Positions 26,995 through 34,590 of a stretch of DNA of 64,000 nucleotides are shown in pieces (the first letter of the stretch is position 1; every line of letters starts with the position of its first letter). A program made the position numbers and the translations under genes. The DNA is from Alphaproteobacteria bacterium. Its GTDB lineage: Bacteria > Pseudomonadota > Alphaproteobacteria > Micavibrionales > Micavibrionaceae. The notes under the pieces were generated by a model. That model had not been told where the DNA came from, did not search any database, and was given only the letters and a program-made list of their open reading frames with translations. The stretch is from positions 1-64,000 of the forward strand of contig JAJFGW010000018.1 in assembly GCA_021775915.1 (NCBI GenBank), in the 5' to 3' direction.

Positions 26995-27027
26995 AAAACA
27001 AGGCTCCTATACTCTTTGTATAGAGCC
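26995..27027 (-). terminator. Hairpin with T-rich tail, probable terminator of the nrdR transcript
   Basis: GGCT-C-CTATAC at 27002-27012 pairs with GTATAG-AGCC at 27018-27027 (10 bp with one bulged base, 5-base loop). On the minus strand the stem is followed by TTGTTTTTG. It lies 240 bp past the nrdR stop, so transcription may run that far before ending. Confidence 0.5.
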
Positions 27028-27118
27028 ATTTGAAACAATAACAATCCGATATAAACCTTATTTGAAACAACAGAATCAATCCAAAAAACGACCTCTTTAC
27101 AACGCGCACATAAGGTCA

Positions 27119-27140
27119 GCTCTTTTCCTCTAAAAAGAGC
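27119..27140. repeat. Hairpin GCTCTTTT / AAAAGAGC
   Basis: An 8-bp perfect inverted repeat (27119-27126 with 27133-27140) has a 6-base loop, in the gene-free gap downstream of nrdR. No T-tract follows on either strand, so it is not an obvious terminator. Role unknown. Confidence 0.5.
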
Positions 27141-27266
27141 ATAATCACGTCACAAAAAAGGATCATAAATTTAAAATAAGAAAAAATGGCCGCTGAGGCA
27201 ATAATACGCTGCCTTATAAACGACCACAAGAGGCGCGATGAAACTAAAATGAAATGGTCGCAGCCT

Positions 27267-27743
27267 CTATTCTGCTGCTTCCTGCGTCTGTTGCATGCTA
27301 TCCAGCTCATCAACAAGGCTATTAAAGTCCTCAGGCTTGCTGAAATCCTTATACACAGAGGCATAGCGAATATAAGCGATGGTATCCAGACGGGCCAAAG
27401 CCTTCATAACCAGCTCACCGATCTGTCCGGAAGGTACTTCAGAGTCGCCCATACTTTCCAGTTGCCGGACGATTGAATTAGCAGATTTCTCAATTTGTTC
27501 AAGCTCTACCGGCCTTTTCCTCAAGGCAATCTGCATGGATTTTGTGATTTTATCCCGGTCAAAAGGCTGACGGCGATCACCGGCCTTCAGCACAGTCATT
27601 TCACGCAGCTGAACGCGCTCAAAGGTCGTAAAGCGCGCGCCACAATCAGGGCACGCTCTACGGCGTCGTATGGCCGCATTCTCCTCGGTCGGACGAGAAT
27701 CCTTAACCTGAGACTCCTCACTACTACAAAAAGGGCAGCGCAT
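27267..27743 (-). CDS. nrdR: Transcriptional repressor NrdR
   Basis: 158 residues. NrdR is a zinc-ribbon, ATP-cone regulator that represses ribonucleotide reductase genes. The zinc ribbon is MRCPFC ... [14 protein letters not shown], with four cysteines in two CxxC pairs. The ATP cone follows from [29 protein letters not shown], with [13 protein letters not shown] near its end. It lies 2 bp after glyA, the usual alphaproteobacterial order. Confidence 0.96.
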   Translation of the reverse strand: MRCPFCSSEESQVKDSRPTEENAAIRRRRACPDCGARFTTFERVQLREMTVLKAGDRRQPFDRDKITKSMQIALRKRPVELEQIEKSANSIVRQLESMGDSEVPSGQIGELVMKALARLDTIAYIRYASVYKDFSKPEDFNSLVDELDSMQQTQEAAE

Positions 27744-27745
27744 AA

Positions 27746-29059
27746 TTACTTCACCTCATAGGTTGGAAAACGATCACAAAGCACCTGAACTTTGCTCCAT
27801 ATCTCCTTCTCAACGCTGGCATTTCCTTCCGGGCCATTGGCCGCCAGACCATCCAGCACAGTCACAATCATCTCTCCTACCTGACGGAATTCTTCAATAC
27901 CGAAACCGCGCGTTGTTGCCGCCGGTGTCCCCAAACGAATACCGCTGGCCACCATGGGCTTCTCAGGGTCGAACGGTACGGCATTCTTGTTACAGGTCAT
28001 TCCTGCATTCTCCAGTGATACTTCCGAAATATCCCCTGTCAGCCCCTTCGGACGCAAATCCATCAACACAAGGTGACTGTCAGTCCCGCCGGAAACAATA
28101 TCCAGCCCGCCATTTTTAATGGCTTCTGCCAGAACTTTGGCATTAGCAGCAACATCTTGTGCATATTGCTTAAAGTCCGGCTTTAAAGCCTCGCCAAAAC
28201 AAACGGCTTTGGCCGCGATAACATGCATCAGCGGCCCACCTTGCAGGCCGGGGAATATCGCGGAATTCAGCTTCTTATGAATTTCAAGATCATTGGTAAG
28301 AATAAGCCCGCCGCGCGGTCCGCGTAGGGTCTTGTGCGTCGTTGTGGTACTCACATGCGCATGCTCTATAGGACTTGGATAACACCCCCCCGCAACGAGA
28401 CCGGCATAATGCGCCATATCCACCATCAAATAAGCACCCACACTATCAGCAATCTCCCGAAACCGCGCCCAATCTATGACACGAGGATAAGCAGAGGCAC
28501 CGGCAATGATCATCTTCGGCTTATGCTCAGCAGCCAGTTTTACCACCTCATCATAGTCAATCAGCGCGTCTTCCTCGCGCACGCCATATTGAATAGCGTT
28601 AAACCACTTGCCGGACTCATTTGGTGCCGCACCATGCGTTAAATGCCCACCAGCCGCCAGAGACATGCCTAAAATCGTATCGCCCGGCTGCAGTAAAGCC
28701 AGCATAACGCCCTGATTAGCCTGCGAGCCTGAATGGGGCTGCACATTGGCATATTTAGCGCCAAATAGCGCTTTTGCCCGGTCCCGCGCCAATTCCTCAG
28801 CGACATCGACATACTCACAGCCGCCGTAATAACGCCGCCCCGGATAACCTTCTGCGTATTTATTCGTCATCACACTGCCCTGCGCTTCCATCACAGCGCG
28901 AGAAGCCATGTTTTCAGAAGCAATTAGCTCAATATATTGATGCTGGCGCTTAAGTTCTTTGCCAATCGCATCATAAATTTCAGGATCCGTGGATTGAAGA
29001 TCTCCATTATAAAAACTGTCCGTATCGTTTTCCATTATTTTCCTTGCTGCTTCAGTCAT
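27746..29059 (-). CDS. glyA: Serine hydroxymethyltransferase
   Basis: 437 residues. GlyA interconverts serine and glycine with transfer of a one-carbon unit to tetrahydrofolate. Diagnostic stretches: [63 protein letters not shown], and the PLP lysine in [14 protein letters not shown]. The start at 29059 has GAGGG upstream; ATG 29035 is an alternative. It lies between rpiB and nrdR. Confidence 0.97.
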   Translation of the reverse strand: MTEAARKIMENDTDSFYNGDLQSTDPEIYDAIGKELKRQHQYIELIASENMASRAVMEAQGSVMTNKYAEGYPGRRYYGGCEYVDVAEELARDRAKALFGAKYANVQPHSGSQANQGVMLALLQPGDTILGMSLAAGGHLTHGAAPNESGKWFNAIQYGVREEDALIDYDEVVKLAAEHKPKMIIAGASAYPRVIDWARFREIADSVGAYLMVDMAHYAGLVAGGCYPSPIEHAHVSTTTTHKTLRGPRGGLILTNDLEIHKKLNSAIFPGLQGGPLMHVIAAKAVCFGEALKPDFKQYAQDVAANAKVLAEAIKNGGLDIVSGGTDSHLVLMDLRPKGLTGDISEVSLENAGMTCNKNAVPFDPEKPMVASGIRLGTPAATTRGFGIEEFRQVGEMIVTVLDGLAANGPEGNASVEKEIWSKVQVLCDRFPTYEVK

Positions 29060-29093
29060 TTAGCTGCCCTCGTTAAAGCTGTTAATATACCTT

Positions 29094-29525
29094 TTATGTA
29101 CTCTTATTCAGTTTTTCAACCCGGCGCGCATGGCGACCGCCCTCAAACTCCGTGGTCATAAACGCGTCAATACAATCCATGACCACCTCTATCCCCGTGA
29201 TTCTACTACCAAAAGCAATAACGTTTGCGTCATTATGAGCCCTTGAGAGGCGCGCCATCGTAGCATTATTGCACAATGCCGCCCGCACTTTCGGGTTTCT
29301 ATTTGCGGCTATGGAAATACCGATGCCGCTACCGCAAACCAAAACACCCTTTTCAGCCTGCCCGCTGGCAATCGCCTCACCCATAGCATGGCCAAAATCA
29401 GGGTAATCGACAGAATCTGGTGAATTTGTACCAAGATCCAGCCATTCAACCTTATCAGAGAGCGCTTCTTTCAGCGCCTCTTTCATCTCATAACCGGCAT
29501 GATCGGATGCTATCGCTAGTTTCAC
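29094..29525 (-). CDS. rpiB: Ribose-5-phosphate isomerase B
   Basis: 143 residues of the RpiB/LacA-LacB family, starting with GTG at 29525 behind AAGGAG. It interconverts ribose 5-phosphate and ribulose 5-phosphate. Motifs are ASDHAGYEMKE at the N-terminus, the anion hole and catalytic Cys in VLVCGSGIGISIAANR, and the basic C-terminal GGRHARRVEKL. It precedes glyA by 34 bp. Confidence 0.93.
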   Translation of the reverse strand: MKLAIASDHAGYEMKEALKEALSDKVEWLDLGTNSPDSVDYPDFGHAMGEAIASGQAEKGVLVCGSGIGISIAANRNPKVRAALCNNATMARLSRAHNDANVIAFGSRITGIEVVMDCIDAFMTTEFEGGRHARRVEKLNKST

Positions 29526-29587
29526 TACCCTTTTCTCCTTCTGTTAAACTCAATATATAGGGGTTAGAGCCCCCCTAAATCAACCTC

Positions 29588-29788
29588 TTAAATGAGGCCC
29601 TTCTTTTTCAGAACATATTCCAGACGCTTCACAGCATTGGCCTCCAAAGTCTTCTGAGGTGCTGCTTTAGGGCCCTGAATAACAACTTCGGTCAAAGTTT
29701 TAATGTCCATGGCCGACACACGCACCAGGTTTCCCACCGGTGCAAATTCAATAATAACTTCTCTGCCTTTTAAAGGAACATCAGACAT
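29588..29788 (-). CDS. Small conserved-looking protein of unknown function
   Basis: About 66 residues from the ATG at 29788; the frame extends to ATG 29803 and TTG 29806. It is predicted to fold as a short beta-rich unit (VIIEFAPVGNLVRVSAMDIKTLTEVVIQGP) followed by a C-terminal helix with LEANAVKRLEYVLKKKGL. I have the impression of small alphaproteobacterial proteins of this type but cannot assign a family. It may be cotranscribed with rpiB and glyA, 62 bp upstream of rpiB. Confidence 0.6.
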   Translation of the reverse strand: MSDVPLKGREVIIEFAPVGNLVRVSAMDIKTLTEVVIQGPKAAPQKTLEANAVKRLEYVLKKKGLI

Positions 29789-29801
29789 AGTAGTTTTTAC
29801 C

Positions 29802-29863
29802 ATCAAGGCACGACGACACCAAGGGCTTGAAAAAAATATTTCTTAATGTCTTAGTGTCTTGGT
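29802..29863. repeat. Imperfect inverted repeat with CACCAAG / CTTGGT-type arms
   Basis: Arms of ~23 nt (29802-29824 and 29841-29863) pair at about 16 positions around an AT-rich centre. The words GGCACGACGACACCAAGG and CTTAGTGTCTTGGT look like a degenerate copy of a short intergenic repeat that I recall from many unrelated bacteria (forms like CAAGGCACGAAGACACCAAG). The 5' end may touch the start of the small gene at 29588. Confidence 0.45.
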
Positions 29864-29883
29864 AGTTTAAAAAAGAAGAAAGA

Positions 29884-31101
29884 ATGTTCACCATGACAGC
29901 GGAAGTGAAAGTAATGGCAACAGCAAAAAATCTAAAACCGGAATTCAAATGGGAAGACCCTCTGTGCCTCGATGAGCTGCTCAGTGAGGAAGACCGTATG
30001 ATTAGAGATACGGCGCATAGCTATTGCCAGGACAAACTCATGCCGCGCATCCTTGAAGCCAACCGCCATGAGAAATTTGACCCCTCCATTATGAAAGAAA
30101 TGGGCGCCCTAGGTCTTCTTGGGCCTTTTATTGACGGCTATGGTTGCCCCGGCGTCAGCCAGATTGCTTATGGCCTGATTGCCCGCGAGGTTGAGCGCGT
30201 TGATTCATCCTACCGCTCCGCTATGTCCGTACAATCCTCGCTGGTCATGTACCCGATTTACACCTTCGGATCCGAAGAGCTGAAAGAAAAATACCTGCCC
30301 GGCCTTGCTAGCGGCGAGCTTATTGGCTGCTTCGGCCTGACAGAGCCGAACGGCGGCTCCGACCCTGGCGGCATGACAACGCGCGCGAAATCAGTAGACG
30401 GCGGCTACAAACTCTCCGGTTCAAAGCAATGGATAACCAACTCCCCGATAGCCGATGTCTTTGTTGTCTGGGCCAAAAATGATGACGATAAAATCATTGG
30501 ACTGGTTCTTGATAAAGATACGGAAGGGCTAAGTGCCCCCAAGATCAAGGGTAAGTTTTCGCTACGTGCTTCGATCACAGGCGGCATTGCCATGGATGAA
30601 GTCTTCGTGCCGGAAGGAAACAAACTGGACGTTGCCGGACTTACAGGGCCCTTTTCCTGCCTGAACAGCGCGCGCTACGGCATTGCCTGGGGCACCATCG
30701 GTGCCGCAGAAGCCTGCTGGCATATTGCGCGTGACTATGTCATGGACCGCGTTCTCTTTGGCAAACCTCTGGCCGCACAACAACTGATCCAGAAAAAACT
30801 GGCTGATATGCAAACGGAAATCACCCTCGGCCTGCATGCCGCCCACAGGCTGGGCACCCTGCGCGATCAAAAGCGCGCTGCTCCCGAAGCCATTTCAATG
30901 CTCAAACGTAATAACTGCGGTAAAGCTTTGGACATCGCACGGCAAGCGCGTGACATGCTCGGTGGTAACGGTATTTCTGATGAATATAATGTCATTCGCC
31001 ATGTTATGAATCTGGAAGCGGTCAACACCTATGAAGGGACACATGACATTCATGCTCTCATTCTGGGTCGTGCTCAAACAGGAATACAGGCGTTTTCGTA
31101 A
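29884..31101 (+). CDS. gcdH: Glutaryl-CoA dehydrogenase
   Basis: 405 residues. GCDH is an FAD enzyme that oxidises and decarboxylates glutaryl-CoA to crotonyl-CoA in lysine and tryptophan breakdown. Acyl-CoA dehydrogenase signatures are [34 protein letters not shown], and the catalytic Glu in [20 protein letters not shown]; this last motif is the GCDH form. The start at 29884 follows AGAAGAAAGA; in-frame ATGs at 29893 and 29914 are possible. It is convergent with the next gene, 3 bp away. Confidence 0.92.
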   Translation: MFTMTAEVKVMATAKNLKPEFKWEDPLCLDELLSEEDRMIRDTAHSYCQDKLMPRILEANRHEKFDPSIMKEMGALGLLGPFIDGYGCPGVSQIAYGLIAREVERVDSSYRSAMSVQSSLVMYPIYTFGSEELKEKYLPGLASGELIGCFGLTEPNGGSDPGGMTTRAKSVDGGYKLSGSKQWITNSPIADVFVVWAKNDDDKIIGLVLDKDTEGLSAPKIKGKFSLRASITGGIAMDEVFVPEGNKLDVAGLTGPFSCLNSARYGIAWGTIGAAEACWHIARDYVMDRVLFGKPLAAQQLIQKKLADMQTEITLGLHAAHRLGTLRDQKRAAPEAISMLKRNNCGKALDIARQARDMLGGNGISDEYNVIRHVMNLEAVNTYEGTHDIHALILGRAQTGIQAFS

Positions 31102-31104
31102 CAC

Positions 31105-31764
31105 TTAAACTTTTTCAGCGGCCTTATGTTTTCCTATAGCAACATTAAGCCGCAATACGTTTCCAAGCTGTTTGGCATAGTCTCCAGCCTCTTCCGTACT
31201 GGGAAAGCTTTTTATATTGATGGTTTTGCCTTTATCCGTAGCATGAACCAAATAAACGGCATAAGAGCTTTTTCCCTTTTTATCGACAACAAGACCTGTT
31301 GTTAACCCCATAAACTTACCTACATCAACCAACTCACCTTTGCCTCTAATACCAAGCCCCAATGTTGTTAAAGGATAAAAAACAACCTGATTTTCATGAA
31401 TAATATAACGCCCATAATTTGCTTGCCGAGGAATAACCACTATTAAAAAGAAGAAATATGCCAAAACCAAAAGGAAAACAAGGCCACCCAGCATCATGCC
31501 AAGCTGCTGAATTTCAACAAAACCATCATCATCAGTTAAAAAATGAAAAACGGCGGCCATAATAATGACACTCAGCATGGTAAAAAAAGCTATACCACGC
31601 ATAACAGAAACCCACTCTGACTCACCTTCAATAGGGAAACCATCAGCAGACGGGGACAGAGGCGGTGCTGAAACTACATCAGACTCAGCATCCTCAACCT
31701 TATCAATGTCCTGATTATCTTCCGGAGCGCCTTGCTCTGCTGCCGCCTGCTCTTTGTCGGCCAT
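31105..31764 (-). CDS. Uncharacterised inner-membrane protein with acidic N-terminal tail
   Basis: 219 residues. The first ~48 are acidic, Glu/Asp/Pro-rich and probably disordered. Two membrane segments follow (GIAFFTMLSVIIMAAVFHFL and GMMLGGLVFLLVLAYFFFLIVVI). The last ~100 residues are a cytoplasmic domain with IIHENQVVFYPLTTLGLG, KGELVDVGKFMGLTTGLVVD and a C-terminal KSFPSTEEAGDYAKQLGNVL. That part recalls a PH-like membrane domain, but I cannot assign it firmly. It lies downstream of the MarR regulator (17 bp). Confidence 0.65.
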   Translation of the reverse strand: MADKEQAAAEQGAPEDNQDIDKVEDAESDVVSAPPLSPSADGFPIEGESEWVSVMRGIAFFTMLSVIIMAAVFHFLTDDDGFVEIQQLGMMLGGLVFLLVLAYFFFLIVVIPRQANYGRYIIHENQVVFYPLTTLGLGIRGKGELVDVGKFMGLTTGLVVDKKGKSSYAVYLVHATDKGKTINIKSFPSTEEAGDYAKQLGNVLRLNVAIGKHKAAEKV

Positions 31765-31781
31765 TGCAATATCTCACTGGT

Positions 31782-32258
31782 TTATTCGTTTATAGAAGCC
31801 AGTCCCGTGAAGTCAGTCTGACCAGCCCAAAATTTCTCCATCATGCGCATCGTGTTATTCATATCACTCAAACGCTCGGCCGTAAGCTCTGTTCCTTCAA
31901 TCTTCTGTTCATGGCGCGTGAACATATCAGTAATCATATCACGAAGCTCAATCCCTTTTTCAGAAAGCTTAACCCGAATAGACCGCTTATCATGCACGGA
32001 ACGCTCTTGCGCAAGGTAGCCATTCTCAACCATTTTTTTGACGTTATAGGAAACATTTGATCCGAGGTAATACCCTCGAATTGTCAATTCACCAACCGTG
32101 AGTTCATCACTGCCAATATTATAAAGGATCATGCTTTGCACGTTATTAATATCCTGAACGCCCTTGCGGTCGAGTTCTACCTTCAAGACATCAAGAAAAT
32201 GACGGTGCAACCGTTCAATCATCTGTATTGTATCGTAATATGGTGTGGTGTCTGTCAC
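31782..32258 (-). CDS. MarR-type winged-helix regulator, LdtR-like
   Basis: 158 residues. The winged helix shows in LTVGELTIRGYYLGSNVSYNVKKMVENGYLAQERSVHDKRSIRVKLSEKG. The recognition-helix region with GYYLGSNVSYNVKKMV is, to my recollection, close to LdtR, a regulator known in Liberibacter and Sinorhizobium that controls an L,D-transpeptidase gene. An L,D-transpeptidase gene is in this window 15 kb away at 46996. The regulon and ligand are not shown by sequence. Confidence 0.8.
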   Translation of the reverse strand: MTDTTPYYDTIQMIERLHRHFLDVLKVELDRKGVQDINNVQSMILYNIGSDELTVGELTIRGYYLGSNVSYNVKKMVENGYLAQERSVHDKRSIRVKLSEKGIELRDMITDMFTRHEQKIEGTELTAERLSDMNNTMRMMEKFWAGQTDFTGLASINE

Positions 32259-32337
32259 GTTCTGGCCCCTAAATTGTGCGCGAGATTGTCACGCTGATAA
32301 ATCCTTAACAATACAATAGATACCTTTACCAAAGGGA

Positions 32338-33420
32338 TCAAGCGGCAATTTCATCTAAACTCATGCCGGCGGGTCTGAAATAATCGTGAACCATATCGGA
32401 TGTAATTTCATCAAGCCGCCCCGGCTCCCATTGAGGCTGCTGATCCTTATCAACCAGCACCGCCCTGACACCCTCATAGAAGTCATGACCCTTCATGAAG
32501 TGCTGGGACAAAACAAAGTCCTGGGCCGTAACCTCATCAAAATCCATGTTCTTCGCCATCCTCAAATGAGCCAGCGATACTTTCAAGCTAAGAGGAGAAC
32601 GACCTTCAATTACATCCGCCTGCTGTGCGGCCCACAAATCTTCACTTGCCCGCAGAGAATCAATGATGGCCTGAACGTCATTGCCCCTAAAGCACTCATC
32701 GACAATGGCTCTGTTTTTTTGTAAGTTGCCTTCCTTTTCAGGGGCTTTCTGAAACGCCGCTAAAACACTATCAACATCACCCCCGCCAGCTACCACCTCG
32801 CGAAGCTGCTGCTGGCAGGCTTGCTGCTGCCCCAAAGGAATGTAATGAGATGCCAGCCCACAAAACATCATATCTTCCGCCGCTATTCTGCCTCCCGTTA
32901 ACGCAAGATAAGTGCCTGCCTCTCCCGGACAACGATTCAGGAAATAGGTACTACCCACATCCGGGAAGAATCCTATCGCGACTTCCGGCATGGCAAAGAC
33001 CGTATTTTCCGCCGCTATTCTATGAGAGCACGGCCCGGCAATACCAAAACCGCCGCCCATAGTAATACCGCTCATAAAAGAAAAAGTCGGCTTTTTAAAA
33101 TGGAAAAGCTGGCGATTCAGGCAATATTCTTCACCATAAAATAAAGAAACAATACGCTCGTCAACCTCGCCTCGGCGATAAGAGAGCCCTGTCCTGTAAG
33201 TGCTCTTAACATCACCACCCGCACAAAAAGCACGGTCTTCACTGCCCTTGATAAAGACAGCTTTCACACTGTCGTCCTCTTCCCACTGCGGTAGCTTTGC
33301 CGAGAGAATACGAATCATTTCCAGACTAAGGGCGTTCAACACCGCAGGCCGGTTCATTGTCACCTGAACTACCGAGCCTTCTTGCTGGACAATAAGTTCT
33401 ATATCGCTATTATCTGACAT
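32338..33420 (-). CDS. 3-hydroxyisobutyryl-CoA hydrolase (enoyl-CoA hydratase superfamily)
   Basis: 360 residues with the crotonase fold. It is expected to hydrolyse 3-hydroxyisobutyryl-CoA in valine breakdown. The oxyanion glycine region is SGITMGGGFGIAG, and MPEVAIGFFPDVGSTYFL carries the Glu and Asp pair typical of the hydrolase branch rather than plain hydratases. The C-terminal helical region PLSLKVSLAHLRMAKNMDFDE and FVLSQHFMKGHDFYEGVRAVLVDKD is also family-typical. It is divergent from hemB, 42 bp away. Confidence 0.9.
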   Translation of the reverse strand: MSDNSDIELIVQQEGSVVQVTMNRPAVLNALSLEMIRILSAKLPQWEEDDSVKAVFIKGSEDRAFCAGGDVKSTYRTGLSYRRGEVDERIVSLFYGEEYCLNRQLFHFKKPTFSFMSGITMGGGFGIAGPCSHRIAAENTVFAMPEVAIGFFPDVGSTYFLNRCPGEAGTYLALTGGRIAAEDMMFCGLASHYIPLGQQQACQQQLREVVAGGGDVDSVLAAFQKAPEKEGNLQKNRAIVDECFRGNDVQAIIDSLRASEDLWAAQQADVIEGRSPLSLKVSLAHLRMAKNMDFDEVTAQDFVLSQHFMKGHDFYEGVRAVLVDKDQQPQWEPGRLDEITSDMVHDYFRPAGMSLDEIAA

Positions 33421-33462
33421 AAGATTAATGACTGTTTTGCAATGCTGAAAAGGGTTTAAAAG

Positions 33463-34512
33463 ATGGCGCAGGTAGAAATTTTAAAGAAAAAATCCACTAC
33501 AAGCAAAGAGAATTTACAAACAGACCGGCAAACCGGACAATTCCCGCGCACGCGCATGCGCAGAGGGCGCCGTACAGAAGGCATCCGTAACCTTGTAAGA
33601 GAAAATATACTGGAGACCCGCAACCTGATTCTTCCTGTCTTTGTTGAAGAAGGGCTGGATGAACGCGTAGCGATAAAATCTATGCCCGGCGTTTTTCGTG
33701 AAACAGAAACCTCTGTTGTTGATATTGCAAAAACAGCTCAGAAAGAAAAGCTTGGTGCTTTAATGTTGTTCGGCGTGTCCCATCACAAAGACAATACAGG
33801 CAGCGACAGCATGCGCAGCGGTGGACTGCTGGGCAGAATGGTCAGCCGCGTACGCGATGCCTGCCCTGATCTCGTTGTTATGGCAGATCTTTGTTTTTGC
33901 GAATATACCGATCACGGCCATTGCGGCCCCTTAACAAAAAGCGGCACGGTTGATAATGATGCCACACTGGAAAATATCAGCCGCCAGGCTGTTATAGCGG
34001 CCGAGGCCGGAGCAGACATCGTCGCGCCTTCCGGCATGATGGACGGCCAGGTTGGCGCTATTCGCGATGCCCTTGATGGATCCGGCTTTGATGAAACGGC
34101 CATTCTGGCTTATGCCGCCAAATATGCCTCTAATTTCTACGGCCCGTTCAGAGACGCCGCCGGGTGCAGCCTGCAAAAAGGCGACCGTAAAACTTACCAG
34201 ATGGATTCCGCCAATGGTGACGAGGCTCTGCGCGAAGTCGCGCTGGATATTGCCGAAGGTGCGGACATGGTAATGGTTAAGCCCGGACTGCCCTACATGG
34301 ATATTATCTGGCGCGTTAAACAAGAGTTCCGCATGCCAACCTTTGCCTATAACGTCAGCGGCGAATACGCCATGTTGCGTTTTGCTGCCGAAGCCGGAGC
34401 GCTTGACTACGAAAAAACCATGATGGAAATGCTGCTTGGCTTTAAACGCGCCGGGGCCGATGGAATTCTCTCCTACGCCGCACTGGATGCTGCCCGTATT
34501 TTACAGAGATAA
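33463..34512 (+). CDS. hemB: Delta-aminolevulinic acid dehydratase (porphobilinogen synthase)
   Basis: 349 residues. HemB joins two 5-aminolevulinates to porphobilinogen in heme synthesis. The Schiff-base lysines are Lys 220 (AYAAKYASNFYGPFR) and Lys 273 (MVMVKPGLPYMD). The metal site reads DLCFCEYTDHGHCGPL with Cys 144, 146 and 154, the zinc-binding form, not the Asp-rich magnesium form reported in some alphaproteobacteria such as Bradyrhizobium. The first ~35 residues before the core are a basic extension. Confidence 0.96.
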   Translation: MAQVEILKKKSTTSKENLQTDRQTGQFPRTRMRRGRRTEGIRNLVRENILETRNLILPVFVEEGLDERVAIKSMPGVFRETETSVVDIAKTAQKEKLGALMLFGVSHHKDNTGSDSMRSGGLLGRMVSRVRDACPDLVVMADLCFCEYTDHGHCGPLTKSGTVDNDATLENISRQAVIAAEAGADIVAPSGMMDGQVGAIRDALDGSGFDETAILAYAAKYASNFYGPFRDAAGCSLQKGDRKTYQMDSANGDEALREVALDIAEGADMVMVKPGLPYMDIIWRVKQEFRMPTFAYNVSGEYAMLRFAAEAGALDYEKTMMEMLLGFKRAGADGILSYAALDAARILQR

Positions 34513-34590
34513 ATTTCATCTAAGTCATTTTAACCAATAATAAATCAGCCACTGCGCATAGTAAAAGTGTGATAAACTTTTAAGAGCGCG

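Larger units (their letters stand above)
26456..27266. other. 811-bp gap without a recognisable gene between nusB and nrdR
   Basis: No convincing coding frame is present on either strand. The only open stretch of note (66 codons, minus strand, 26909-27109) has a composition unlike a protein. The region is AT-rich and contains three clear hairpins (26895-26909, 27002-27027, 27119-27140), the inverted repeat AAACCC-AAT-GGGTTT at 26875-26889, and four ATCAAA words at 26672, 26691, 26702 and 26713. In many alphaproteobacteria ribD, ribE, ribBA and ribH lie between nrdR and nusB; none is here. Confidence 0.7.

Noticed and set aside
26909-27109. 66-codon open frame on the minus strand in the nrdR-nusB gap
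   Set aside because: Composition (Phe/Leu/Arg-rich, no ordered pattern) looks like translated AT-rich hairpin DNA, it crosses the terminator-like hairpin, and there is no ribosome-binding site.
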